This document shows, one piece after another, positions 44,715 through 54,093 of a stretch of 64,000 bases of DNA; the stretch's first letter is position 1; each line of letters begins with the position of its first letter. The position numbers were made by a program, and so were the translations under genes. The notes beneath the pieces were generated by a model, which saw only the letters and a program-made list of their open reading frames with translations, was not told where the DNA came from and ran no database searches. The stretch is from assembly GCF_963678865.1 (NCBI RefSeq), contig NZ_OY787459.1:1702501-1766500 (forward strand), given 5' to 3'. Source of the stretch: Maridesulfovibrio sp. (GTDB lineage Bacteria; Desulfobacterota; Desulfovibrionia; Desulfovibrionales; Desulfovibrionaceae).

Positions 44715-46340
44715 ATGGACAAAAACACTGAAGAACTGATTGTTGAGCTCAGAAAAAAAGATAAACGGATTGCCGAACTTGAAGCAAGATTATACGGCAG
44801 CGACCAGCATCTTGAAGAAAGGTTTCACAAGCTGATAGATCATGTGGAAATGGTATCCGTACAAGGTTATGATCGGGACCGTAAGGTGGTATTCTGGAAT
44901 ATGGCCAGTGAAAAACTCTACGGCTATTCACGGCAAGAAGCATTAGGCAGGAAGCTTGAAGATCTCATTATCCCGGAACATATGCGTGAAGGTGTAATCA
45001 GCCACATAAAAGACTGGCACGAAAAGGGGATCCGCATCCCGGCCGGAGAACTTGAATTAAAGAGAAAAGACGGCAGTACTGTCCCGGTTTATTCAGCTCA
45101 CGTAATGCAAGATAATCCGGACGGCAGCAAATACATGTACTGTATTGACGTGGATTTGACCGAAATTAAAAAAGCCCACCATCAACTGATTAAGGCCAAA
45201 GAGCAGGCTGAATCCGCAAACCGGGCCAAAAGCGAATTCCTCGCCAACATGAGCCATGAGATACGCACTCCGCTAAACGGCATACTGGGCATGCTGCAAC
45301 TGCTGAAATCCACACCATTGAACATTGAGCAGCAGGAATACATAGACCTTGCCGTCATGGGAGCCAAACGGTTGACCAACCTCCTCTCAGATATCCTTGA
45401 TCTTTCAAGGGTGGAGGCTGGTAAGCTAAGTATGGAAGCTGCCCCTTTTGATCTTCCTGAACTCATGAGAAGTATCGTTGACCTTTACCGTCCGGTCATC
45501 CGCCAAAAGAACCTTGCAATGAATCTGGTCATTCATCCTGAAACACATATTCAATTAAAGGGTGACGGAGCACGGTTGCAGCAGGTACTGACAAACATTC
45601 TTGGCAATGCCATGAAATTTACTGATTCCGGCAAAATTGATATCGAAACATATCCCCTGCCGATAACAGACCCTGAAAAAGTAAAAATCCTGTTCAGCGT
45701 AAGTGACACCGGTTCCGGTATTCCGGACAGCAAGATGGATGAACTTTTTGCACCTTTCACTCAGTGCAGCGAAGGACTCAACCGCCCACATCAAGGAGCC
45801 GGACTGGGATTAACAATCTGCAGGCAACTCGTTCAGCTAATGGGAGGCAACATCGCCATTGAAAGTGAGCTGAACAAAGGGACAACTGTATATTTATGCA
45901 TTCCATTCGAAAGACCGCCCCAAGCATGCGCATGGGAACAAAAAGAGACCATGCCGCAGCCAACAACTCAAAAATTCAAAGTGCTTTTGGTCGAGGATGA
46001 AGCGATCAGCAGACTCTCGGCAGCCCGGCAAATGGAGCTGGCCGGATGTGAAGTTGTAACAGCTGAAAACGGACAGCAGGCACTTGAAAAAATTTCAGCT
46101 GAATCTTTCGATCTTATAATGATGGATATCCAGATGCCGGTCATGGACGGACTGAGCGCTACCGCAGCCATACGTAACGGAGATGCAGGTGAAATAGCGC
46201 AGGACACTCCAATCATCGCCATGACAGCCTACGCCATGAAAGGGGACCGGGACAAATTTCTTGCTGCCGGTATGGACGATTATCTTTCCAAACCTATCGA
46301 GAACAAAGACCTGCTTAAGTTGCTAGATAAATATCTATAA
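44715..46340 (+). CDS. PAS-domain hybrid histidine kinase
   Basis: A cytosolic 541-residue sensor kinase with no membrane span. Residues 1-35 form a coiled coil; a PAS domain (~36-150) follows, with the PAC-like ELKRKDGSTVPVYSAHV. HisKA has His181 in SHEIRTPLNG. HATPase has N297 (NILGNAMKF), DTGSGIP and GAGLGL. A receiver domain occupies ~421-541, with Asp471 in MMDIQMPVMDG and Lys526 in YLSKPI. Having a receiver but no HPt, it needs a separate HPt protein; an orphan one lies at 12.9 kb. ATG 44715 is preferred over 44643, though neither has a strong site. Confidence 0.88.
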   Translation: MDKNTEELIVELRKKDKRIAELEARLYGSDQHLEERFHKLIDHVEMVSVQGYDRDRKVVFWNMASEKLYGYSRQEALGRKLEDLIIPEHMREGVISHIKDWHEKGIRIPAGELELKRKDGSTVPVYSAHVMQDNPDGSKYMYCIDVDLTEIKKAHHQLIKAKEQAESANRAKSEFLANMSHEIRTPLNGILGMLQLLKSTPLNIEQQEYIDLAVMGAKRLTNLLSDILDLSRVEAGKLSMEAAPFDLPELMRSIVDLYRPVIRQKNLAMNLVIHPETHIQLKGDGARLQQVLTNILGNAMKFTDSGKIDIETYPLPITDPEKVKILFSVSDTGSGIPDSKMDELFAPFTQCSEGLNRPHQGAGLGLTICRQLVQLMGGNIAIESELNKGTTVYLCIPFERPPQACAWEQKETMPQPTTQKFKVLLVEDEAISRLSAARQMELAGCEVVTAENGQQALEKISAESFDLIMMDIQMPVMDGLSATAAIRNGDAGEIAQDTPIIAMTAYAMKGDRDKFLAAGMDDYLSKPIENKDLLKLLDKYL

Positions 46341-46389
46341 CTATTAAATATTTTTTACTTATACAAGAACACTTCATATCCCTGTCAGC

Positions 46390-46418
46390 TTGACACACCT
46401 TTTCCTGTGCTATACTTT
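46390..46418 (+). promoter_or_regulatory. Promoter upstream of cbiM
   Basis: TTGACA at 46390-46395 is followed by the extended -10 TGCTATACTTT (TATACT at 46411, spacing 15; TACTTT, spacing 17). It is the best sigma70-type match in the region. Confidence 0.6.
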
Positions 46419-46429
46419 TAAAAAAAGTA

Positions 46430-46452
46430 TGCAAATTAAGCCTTGCAAATTA
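46430..46452 (+). repeat. Direct repeat in the cbiM leader
   Basis: TGCAAATTA occurs at 46430-46438 and again at 46444-46452, a 14-base period, just downstream of the -10. The placement fits an operator for a metal regulator, but the sequence matches no site I know. Confidence 0.4.
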
Positions 46453-46501
46453 GAAAAAAGATCTGAGATTGCCCTACTCATTTACAAACAGGAACAAAAG
46501 T

Positions 46502-47104
46502 ATGCACATATCTGAAGGAGTTCTTTCGTTACCGGTTCTTGCCAGCGGAGGAGTTGTCACTGTCATCGGAACCACACTCGGTCTTAAAACGCTTGATTCT
46601 GAAAAACTTGTTTCCGTGGCCCTGCTTTCCTCGGTCTTTTTTATTGCGTCGCTGATCCATATTCCTATCGGCCCATCCAGTGCCCATCTTATCATGAGCG
46701 GCCTTATGGGCCTGATTTTGGGCTGGGCTGCTTTCCCGGCTATTTTGACAGGGCTGCTTTTACAGGCAGTACTCTTTCAATACGGGGGGTTGACCGTCAT
46801 CGGAGTCAATACGGCTACCATGGCCCTGCCCGCAGTTGCTTGTCACTATATGTTCCGCCCTCTGCTTAAAAAAAATTTCTTCAGCATGAGTCTCGGCGCC
46901 TTCCTCTGCGGAGCTGTTTCCATCGCCCTGTCCGCAATCCTGACCTCAGCGGCTCTCTCTTTTACTGATGAAAGTTTTACATCCGTTGCGAAGATGATTG
47001 TTTACGGACACATCCCGATCATGATCATCGAAGGTTTTATCTGCGCCTCCGCTTACGGATTCCTGCAAAAAGTCAAGCCGGAAATGCTGCTGGTAACTCA
47101 GTAA
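46502..47104 (+). CDS. cbiM: CbiM-family cobalt/nickel transport protein
   Basis: A 200-residue membrane protein with about seven spans. It begins MHISEGVLS: the Met-His N-terminus that chelates the metal in CbiM/NikM, so the start is ATG 46502 after AGGAAC rather than 46469. HIPIGPSSAHLIMSGLMGLILGW and QAVLFQYGGLTVIGVNTATMALP are family signatures. It is the substrate-binding component of ECF-type cobalt or nickel importers. No cbiN, cbiQ or cbiO follows; the next gene is convergent. Confidence 0.92.
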   Translation: MHISEGVLSLPVLASGGVVTVIGTTLGLKTLDSEKLVSVALLSSVFFIASLIHIPIGPSSAHLIMSGLMGLILGWAAFPAILTGLLLQAVLFQYGGLTVIGVNTATMALPAVACHYMFRPLLKKNFFSMSLGAFLCGAVSIALSAILTSAALSFTDESFTSVAKMIVYGHIPIMIIEGFICASAYGFLQKVKPEMLLVTQ

Positions 47105-47130
47105 GCATAAATCTGAAACTACATTATATA

Positions 47131-47172
47131 TAAAGGCCGGATCGGTTATGTTCGATCCGGCCTTTATTTTAT
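47131..47172. terminator. Bidirectional terminator between cbiM and MATE gene
   Basis: The stem AAAGGCCGGATCG / CGATCCGGCCTTT is followed by ATTTTATT. It overlaps the last bases of the MATE gene. Confidence 0.9.
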
Positions 47173-48539
47173 TCAATAACCCTCATATTCGCCCACTTCC
47201 CACCCCGGAAACGCCAGTAGAAAGCAGCTGCCAGCACAACCACATAGAGAGTAAAGACAGCCCACAAAAAATACGGTCCTGAAGGATATACTTCGACTGC
47301 CATATAGCAGGGGACAACCATAATAGCTATGCAGCACAGACCTACGCTTTTCATGACAAACACAACATCTCCGGCACCTTTCAGAGCACCTGAATAAACC
47401 AGTGCTGTACCGTCAAAAAGGATATAGGCCGCGGTAAAAAGCAAAAAATGTGTTCCATAATTCAGCACGTCAGCGAACACGGCATCTGTAATATTTTCCG
47501 GACGGAACAAAGATAAAAGCAACTCCGGGAAAAGCAGATATATCAGTCCCATAATAAGCATCCATACCGTAGTGATATGCAAAGCACACGTGGTTGCCCG
47601 TCTGGCATAATCCGGCCTGCCCTGCCCTATGGCCTGCCCCACCAGGGTACTGACCCCAACTGAAATTCCGTAGGCCGGAAAGAATGATATCCCGTCAATG
47701 GAAAGGACAATGTTACTGGCCGCAAGTATAAGCGTTCCTAATCGACCAACCATATAAACAAAAAAAGTTACGGCAAAAATGTCGAGAAAGAACTGAACTC
47801 CGTTGGAAAGACCGAACTGGATGAATCGTTTGAACAATTTAGGCTCAAAGCGGAAGTTGGTGCGGGTCTTGAAATTTATTTCATTATCACGGCTGAAAAT
47901 CAGCGGCACGTAAATGGAGACTATGACTGCCCCGGCTGTAATCGTGGCAATGGCCGCCCCACGGATGCCCATTTCCGGGAAAATCCATACCCCGTTGATG
48001 AGCGCATAATCGAGCGGGATATTCACAGCCGCACCTATCATATTGACCACCATGACCGTGCGGGTCAGCCCACGCCCGGCAAAAAAACCGGAAAGAGCGG
48101 TATCAAGAACCGGCAGCCCGGCCCCGAGCATGAGAATTCTGAAATACTGAATTTCCAGCTCCAGAACCTCAGGAGGATGTCCACCGCTTTCAAGTAGCGG
48201 AGTCAGCCAGAATCCCATGGCACCGAGAACCAGCCATGATCCCAGAGCAAAATATATCCCCTGCCAAAGGCTGGAAGCCACCCGCTCCGGCTTTGCTGCT
48301 CCGGTGTATTGGGCAATGAATACATTTATATAGCTGGCCACCCCCATAAAAAACGATATGAACAGGAAAGACAGAATCCCCGCAGGCAATGCGGCAGCAA
48401 TGGCTTCCATTGAATAACGTCCAAGAAAAATTCTATCTGTGACCTGCATTATTGTTGTGGAGGCCATGCTGACCGCAAGAGGCATACTTATATCGAGCAC
48501 ATGCTTGTACCCGAATGGCTTGTTCCATAAAGATTTCAT
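47169..48539 (-). CDS. MATE-family efflux transporter
   Basis: A 456-residue inner-membrane protein with about 12 spans in two six-helix halves. Family patterns include DISMPLAVSMASTTIMQVTDRIFLGRYS, the mid-chain GLTRTVMVVNMIGAAVNIPLDYALI and SVGVSTLVGQAIGQGRPDYARR. It exports drugs or metabolites in exchange for Na+ or H+; the substrate is unknown. GGGAG precedes ATG 48539. It stands alone between two terminators. Confidence 0.9.
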   Translation of the reverse strand: MKSLWNKPFGYKHVLDISMPLAVSMASTTIMQVTDRIFLGRYSMEAIAAALPAGILSFLFISFFMGVASYINVFIAQYTGAAKPERVASSLWQGIYFALGSWLVLGAMGFWLTPLLESGGHPPEVLELEIQYFRILMLGAGLPVLDTALSGFFAGRGLTRTVMVVNMIGAAVNIPLDYALINGVWIFPEMGIRGAAIATITAGAVIVSIYVPLIFSRDNEINFKTRTNFRFEPKLFKRFIQFGLSNGVQFFLDIFAVTFFVYMVGRLGTLILAASNIVLSIDGISFFPAYGISVGVSTLVGQAIGQGRPDYARRATTCALHITTVWMLIMGLIYLLFPELLLSLFRPENITDAVFADVLNYGTHFLLFTAAYILFDGTALVYSGALKGAGDVVFVMKSVGLCCIAIMVVPCYMAVEVYPSGPYFLWAVFTLYVVVLAAAFYWRFRGGKWANMRVIE

Positions 48540-48663
48540 AATTATCTCCCAAAGCTTGAAACTCAGCTAGACATATTTATTTGTAAGTGCATGACATTTT
48601 TTATCATGAATGCCCGGATCACAGCAGGATGAGAGGAAGCCATGGGTAATATCTCATATACAC

Positions 48664-48703
48664 AAAAAAAGCCGTTTCCGATGTTACCCGGAAACGGCTT
48701 TAA
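48664..48703 (-). terminator. Terminator after HU gene
   Basis: The stem AAAGCCGTTTCCG / CGGAAACGGCTTT is followed on the minus strand by TTTTTTTG. Confidence 0.92.
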
Positions 48704-48722
48704 AACTTCTTCAGAACCAGAA

Positions 48723-48995
48723 TTATTTAACTGCGTCCTTGAGGAATTTTCCGGGAGTGAATTTTACACCACGGGAAGCGGGAATCTGGATGGCTTCGCC
48801 GGTCTGGGGGTTGCGCCCGGTGCGTGCGGAGCGCTCAACAGTCTTGAAAGTACCGAAACCTGTAAGGGTAACATTGCCTTCTTCTTTGAGGCCGTCTTCG
48901 ATTGCGCTGAGAACGCCGTCCAGTGCGGCAGAAGCATCTTTTGCACTCAGCTCCAGTTTTTCCCGGATTTTCTTAACAAGAACAGTTTTACTCAT
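48723..48995 (-). CDS. hup: HU-family DNA-binding protein
   Basis: A 90-residue histone-like protein that dimerises and bends DNA. It has the alpha-helical N-terminus (KTVLVKKIREKLELSAKDASAALDGVLSAIEDGL), GNVTLTGFGTF, and the DNA-gripping arm RSARTGRNPQTGEAIQIPASRGVKFTPGK ending in LKDAVK. ATG 48995 follows AAGGAG; five extra codons in the open frame precede this site. Codon use suggests high expression. Confidence 0.96.
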   Translation of the reverse strand: MSKTVLVKKIREKLELSAKDASAALDGVLSAIEDGLKEEGNVTLTGFGTFKTVERSARTGRNPQTGEAIQIPASRGVKFTPGKFLKDAVK

Positions 48996-49463
48996 AGTTA
49001 ACTCCTTCAAAAATTATTTTTCCCGCGCTCAGGCGGCGGATGTCCGTACCCCTAAAAGCCCACTACACCAGATAGCTTAAAAAAGCCATAGTGAAAAGCA
49101 AATCTTAACTTCACATACATAAGAGCCATTAAATACAAAACCCCGCAGCAAGGAGCAGGGGCGGCGCTGAAAGGGCGGAAGAGGCGAATTACAAGGAAGG
49201 CCCCGCATATGTCAAGCGAATTAAATTTTATATCAACCTTTAGCGCAAAATTAATGCGGCTTCACATAATTCTCTAAAAAAAAGCGTGATTTTTTTTGAT
49301 TTACGGTGTTGACATATACACAGGCTGTCTTAATTTATGTCAGCTTCTGAGGAAGCATCCGGCCTGCTGAGATACGCAGGCTTTGAAATTTAAAAGTTTG
49401 ATCCACCATAATCACGTGGATTACTTATCTTATCTAAAAAAGTTTATTTATTTTGGAGGAAAC
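48996..49463. other. 467-base region between HU and groES
   Basis: Divergent promoter region with no gene. It has a GC-rich patch near 49142-49200 on the HU side and, on the groES side, a promoter flanked by a 7-base inverted repeat (49310-49342). No CIRCE element (TTAGCACTC-N9-GAGTGCTAA) was found. Confidence 0.65.
49309..49342 (+). promoter_or_regulatory. groESL promoter with flanking inverted repeat
   Basis: TTGACA (49309-49314) and TAATTT (49331-49336) are spaced 16 bases apart. The arms TGACATA (49310-49316) and TATGTCA (49336-49342) form an inverted repeat that covers the -35 and the end of the -10, a layout typical of a repressor site. Confidence 0.5.
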
Positions 49464-49736
49464 ATGAATCTCAAGCCGTTACAGGACCGTGTACTTATCA
49501 AGCGTCTGGAAACCGAGCAGAAAACAGCTGGCGGCATCATCATCCCCGATTCCGCAAAAGAAAAACCCATGAAAGGTGAAGTTGTTGCTGCAGGCCCCGG
49601 TAAAGACAACAACCCCATGACTGTCAAAGCTGGCGACGTTGTTCTCTTTGCCAAGTATGCTGGTAACGAACTGAAAATTGACGCAGACGAATTCATCATC
49701 ATGCGTGAAGACGAAATTCTCGCAATCGTCGAGTAA
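49464..49736 (+). CDS. groS: Co-chaperonin GroES
   Basis: A 90-residue cap of the GroEL chamber. [35 protein letters not shown] includes the mobile loop that docks to GroEL, and [23 protein letters not shown] and [14 protein letters not shown] complete the family pattern. The start is fixed by TTGGAGG before ATG 49464. groEL follows after 47 bases, forming the usual operon. Confidence 0.98.
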   Translation: MNLKPLQDRVLIKRLETEQKTAGGIIIPDSAKEKPMKGEVVAAGPGKDNNPMTVKAGDVVLFAKYAGNELKIDADEFIIMREDEILAIVE

Positions 49737-49750
49737 TACTCCCTTAATAA

Positions 49751-51370
<1,620 letters not shown>

Positions 51371-51393
51371 TTCTCTGATTCTTAGATGATTTT

Positions 51394-51430
51394 AAAGGCC
51401 CGGTAGCGTATGCTTCCGGGCCTTTTCTTA
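51394..51430 (+). terminator. Terminator after groEL
   Basis: The stem AAAGGCCCGG / CCGGGCCTTT is followed by TCTTATG. Confidence 0.9.
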
Positions 51431-51467
51431 TGCATCCTGCGACCCTTATGGGCGCCAGAGGTAAGAG

Positions 51468-53900
51468 TTATTGCATAGCTGATCTTTTGGACAAATCTTC
51501 ATACATGGTCCAGGTCTTTAGAAATTCAGCATCAAAAGATCGTTGTTCAGTGTAGGTCCGCGCACTCTTTTTCATGTACTGCAACAGCTCTGGGTGGTCG
51601 GCAAGGCGGACAATTGCTCTGCTTAGCGCGTCTGAATTTCCGGCTTCTACGATCAGCCCGGTAGTATCCTTAATAAGATTTTCGCAGGGCCCTCCGCAAT
51701 CAGTGACGATTACCGGAAGACCTGAAGCTTGGGCTTCCAGAACCACATTGCCGAAGGTATCGGTTGCGGAAGGAAATACAAAGACATCGGAACTGGCATA
51801 GCAGGAAGAGAGTTCTTCCCCGTCCAGATAGCCTGTGAACGTCACCGGGCACCCTTCCAGACGAAGTTTCATTTCATCAAGATATGGGCCTTCACCGACC
51901 ACGACAAGATGCAATTCCGGCCTGATGGCGGACACTGTCTTAAAGGCTTCGGTCAGCACATCAAGATTCTTTTCACGGGACACACGGCCCACATAGAGCA
52001 ATTTGACCGCTTCCTTGACTTTGAAGCGCTTGCTATAAAAACCATTGCGTTTCTCAGGAGTAAAGCGGCTGGTATCCACTCCACGGGGATAGACTTTGAT
52101 TTTGTGCGGCTTGACGCCTTTACCGGACAACTCGTCCCCGGTCGCTTCGGAAGGGACGAAAACCGTATCCATCTGGTTGTAAAACCAGATCATAAATTTC
52201 CATGAGATATCTTCCAGCCCGGTATCATCCGTGAAGGCCCGGACATACTGCGGAAAGGCCGTATGGTATGTTCCATGAACAGGAAGCTTGAGAAGGCGGG
52301 CTACAGCCAGCCCTGCCAGACCGACCGGGCCTGGAGTCGCCAGATGCAACAAAGTGTAATCGCTTTCCAGACAGTGGGCCAGCACTCGCAGAAACGGCGG
52401 GTATTTGAACGACAGTTCCGGATATTCGGGAAACTCAAATTCTCCGGCAGGGGAAAAATTTACTACCTGATCACTGGATCCTTCGGAACCGCAGGTAATT
52501 ACAGTAAGCTTTTTATCATGCTTACGGGCAACATCCAACTGACTTTGCAGTGTTAAGGCCACACCGTTCACGTCACTGAATGTATCGGTAAAATGGGCAA
52601 TTTTAGTTTCACCTGCATGCAGGTCCTTATGCCCGAAAGCGTACAGACAGTCCCGTGCAAATTCCCGTTCACTGGCAAAGAGTCCATATGAGACAAAATA
52701 AGGAGCAAGCAGAGTATACAGGGATCCGGCCGCACCGATGGTATGGAATACATCAAAAAGATTCGCACCCAAAGCGCTGTTGATAATTTTATCTCCCAAA
52801 CCGGAGAGGACTTTATCAGTAGCATTACCCACAAAACGAAACCATTCATCTTCCAGCTCTTCAGGACTGTATTTGAAACCGCAGCTTATATTACGGGCAC
52901 GGTCTTCACTTTCCACAATACGGTTGGCTTCCCGCAACAAGGCCGCCTGAACTGAATCAGAAGTCCTGAAATATTTTTTAGAGCGCTGACGGTAGATAAA
53001 ATTCTGAAGCTTATCCAGAATGGAAGGACTTACCTTGTCGCCGGGATCAAGCACATTGTCGATATATCCGAAGCATTCAACAGAACGTTTCAGCTTGGTA
53101 CAATCAAAATGGCTTTTGTAAAACTGGTAGGCAATTCCATAAAGATTATGGGCCATGGTATGCGGAGTAGCCGCCTTTCCCTGAACCATGCACCGCCCTT
53201 CGCTGACAGCTCCAAGCATTTCCTGCGGGGTCATGACATCAACAAACTCAGTATAAACCCTCGCGATATTGATACCGGAATGGTCATCTGATCCACCGGT
53301 CAGGCCCTTGACCCATGGGGTGTTACCGTAAGGCGCAATATCGTGCTTATTTGCAAGGCTGTCGATAATTTCAGGAGTCAGGTTGTCAACGATGGTACGC
53401 AGGGCCGAGTTCTGCATTTCATCACGGGTACCGTTCAGCTCGAGGGTATTGAAAAGCAGCAGGGCTTTTTCAAAATGCTCCGGGGTCAGTCGCTCATTGA
53501 CTGCGAAAAGAGGATGAGCCAGCACATGAACAATGCCCTGCTCTCGCAGATAAGGAACAAGGTCAAATACATTGTCGCGCAACTTCTGGAACTCGCGGTG
53601 GTGTTCTTCGGTGATATCATAAGCCAGAACGTGTAGCTTACAGCCGTCTTCCGGGAAATATGTCGTAATTTCTTCGCTGATGAACGCGTTTTTAAGATGG
53701 GCTATTTCCAGACTGCCGTTAATCGTGTTGTGATCGGTAATGGTGACCATGTTCATGGACCGTGCAAAAGCCCTGTCATAAATCTTCAACGGCTCGGTAA
53801 AGCTCTCCGGGCACCCCAGCTTCTGCAGAATCCACTGGGATGGGCGGGTTGAATATTTTGAGTGTACATGCAGGTCCACCCTCACATTAGAACCTTTCAT
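51468..53900 (-). CDS. PHP metallo-phosphoesterase domain fused to GT4 glycosyltransferase
   Basis: An 810-residue cytosolic protein. Residues ~1-260 form a PHP domain with metal-ligand motifs DLHVHSKYS, TITDHNTI, VLAHPLF and GGSDDHSG. A helical linker of about 150 residues follows. Residues ~420-800 are a GT4 (GT-B) glycosyltransferase: FTDTFSDVNGVALT, YHTAFPQYV, YPRGVDTSRF, LLYVGRVSREKNLDVL, and the donor-site PSATDTFGNVVLEAQASGLPVI. Linking a phosphoesterase to a sugar transferase suggests one lipid or polysaccharide step. AGGAGG precedes the ATG. It is downstream of the purL terminator. Confidence 0.9.
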   Translation of the reverse strand: MKGSNVRVDLHVHSKYSTRPSQWILQKLGCPESFTEPLKIYDRAFARSMNMVTITDHNTINGSLEIAHLKNAFISEEITTYFPEDGCKLHVLAYDITEEHHREFQKLRDNVFDLVPYLREQGIVHVLAHPLFAVNERLTPEHFEKALLLFNTLELNGTRDEMQNSALRTIVDNLTPEIIDSLANKHDIAPYGNTPWVKGLTGGSDDHSGINIARVYTEFVDVMTPQEMLGAVSEGRCMVQGKAATPHTMAHNLYGIAYQFYKSHFDCTKLKRSVECFGYIDNVLDPGDKVSPSILDKLQNFIYRQRSKKYFRTSDSVQAALLREANRIVESEDRARNISCGFKYSPEELEDEWFRFVGNATDKVLSGLGDKIINSALGANLFDVFHTIGAAGSLYTLLAPYFVSYGLFASEREFARDCLYAFGHKDLHAGETKIAHFTDTFSDVNGVALTLQSQLDVARKHDKKLTVITCGSEGSSDQVVNFSPAGEFEFPEYPELSFKYPPFLRVLAHCLESDYTLLHLATPGPVGLAGLAVARLLKLPVHGTYHTAFPQYVRAFTDDTGLEDISWKFMIWFYNQMDTVFVPSEATGDELSGKGVKPHKIKVYPRGVDTSRFTPEKRNGFYSKRFKVKEAVKLLYVGRVSREKNLDVLTEAFKTVSAIRPELHLVVVGEGPYLDEMKLRLEGCPVTFTGYLDGEELSSCYASSDVFVFPSATDTFGNVVLEAQASGLPVIVTDCGGPCENLIKDTTGLIVEAGNSDALSRAIVRLADHPELLQYMKKSARTYTEQRSFDAEFLKTWTMYEDLSKRSAMQ

Positions 53901-54032
53901 GGCTTAATCCTCCTGAAATTCACGCCTTGGCTGCATAAAGACGTGCAATTGATTTTCGCCCTTTTAATAAGAGCAGGAGGCTGTAACAGTCCCACGGTTC
54001 GGTTACGGTTCAGAGTTATTTCAGAGAAAACG

Positions 54033-54070
54033 AAAAAAGGCCGCAACTCTCAAGAGATGCGGCCTTTTGA
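54033..54070 (-). terminator. Terminator after purL
   Basis: The stem AAAAGGCCGCA / TGCGGCCTTTT with a CTCTC/GAGA inner pair is followed on the minus strand by a T run (TTTTTTCG). Confidence 0.85.
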
Positions 54071-54093
54071 ATATTGAATTCTATTCTGATTCT

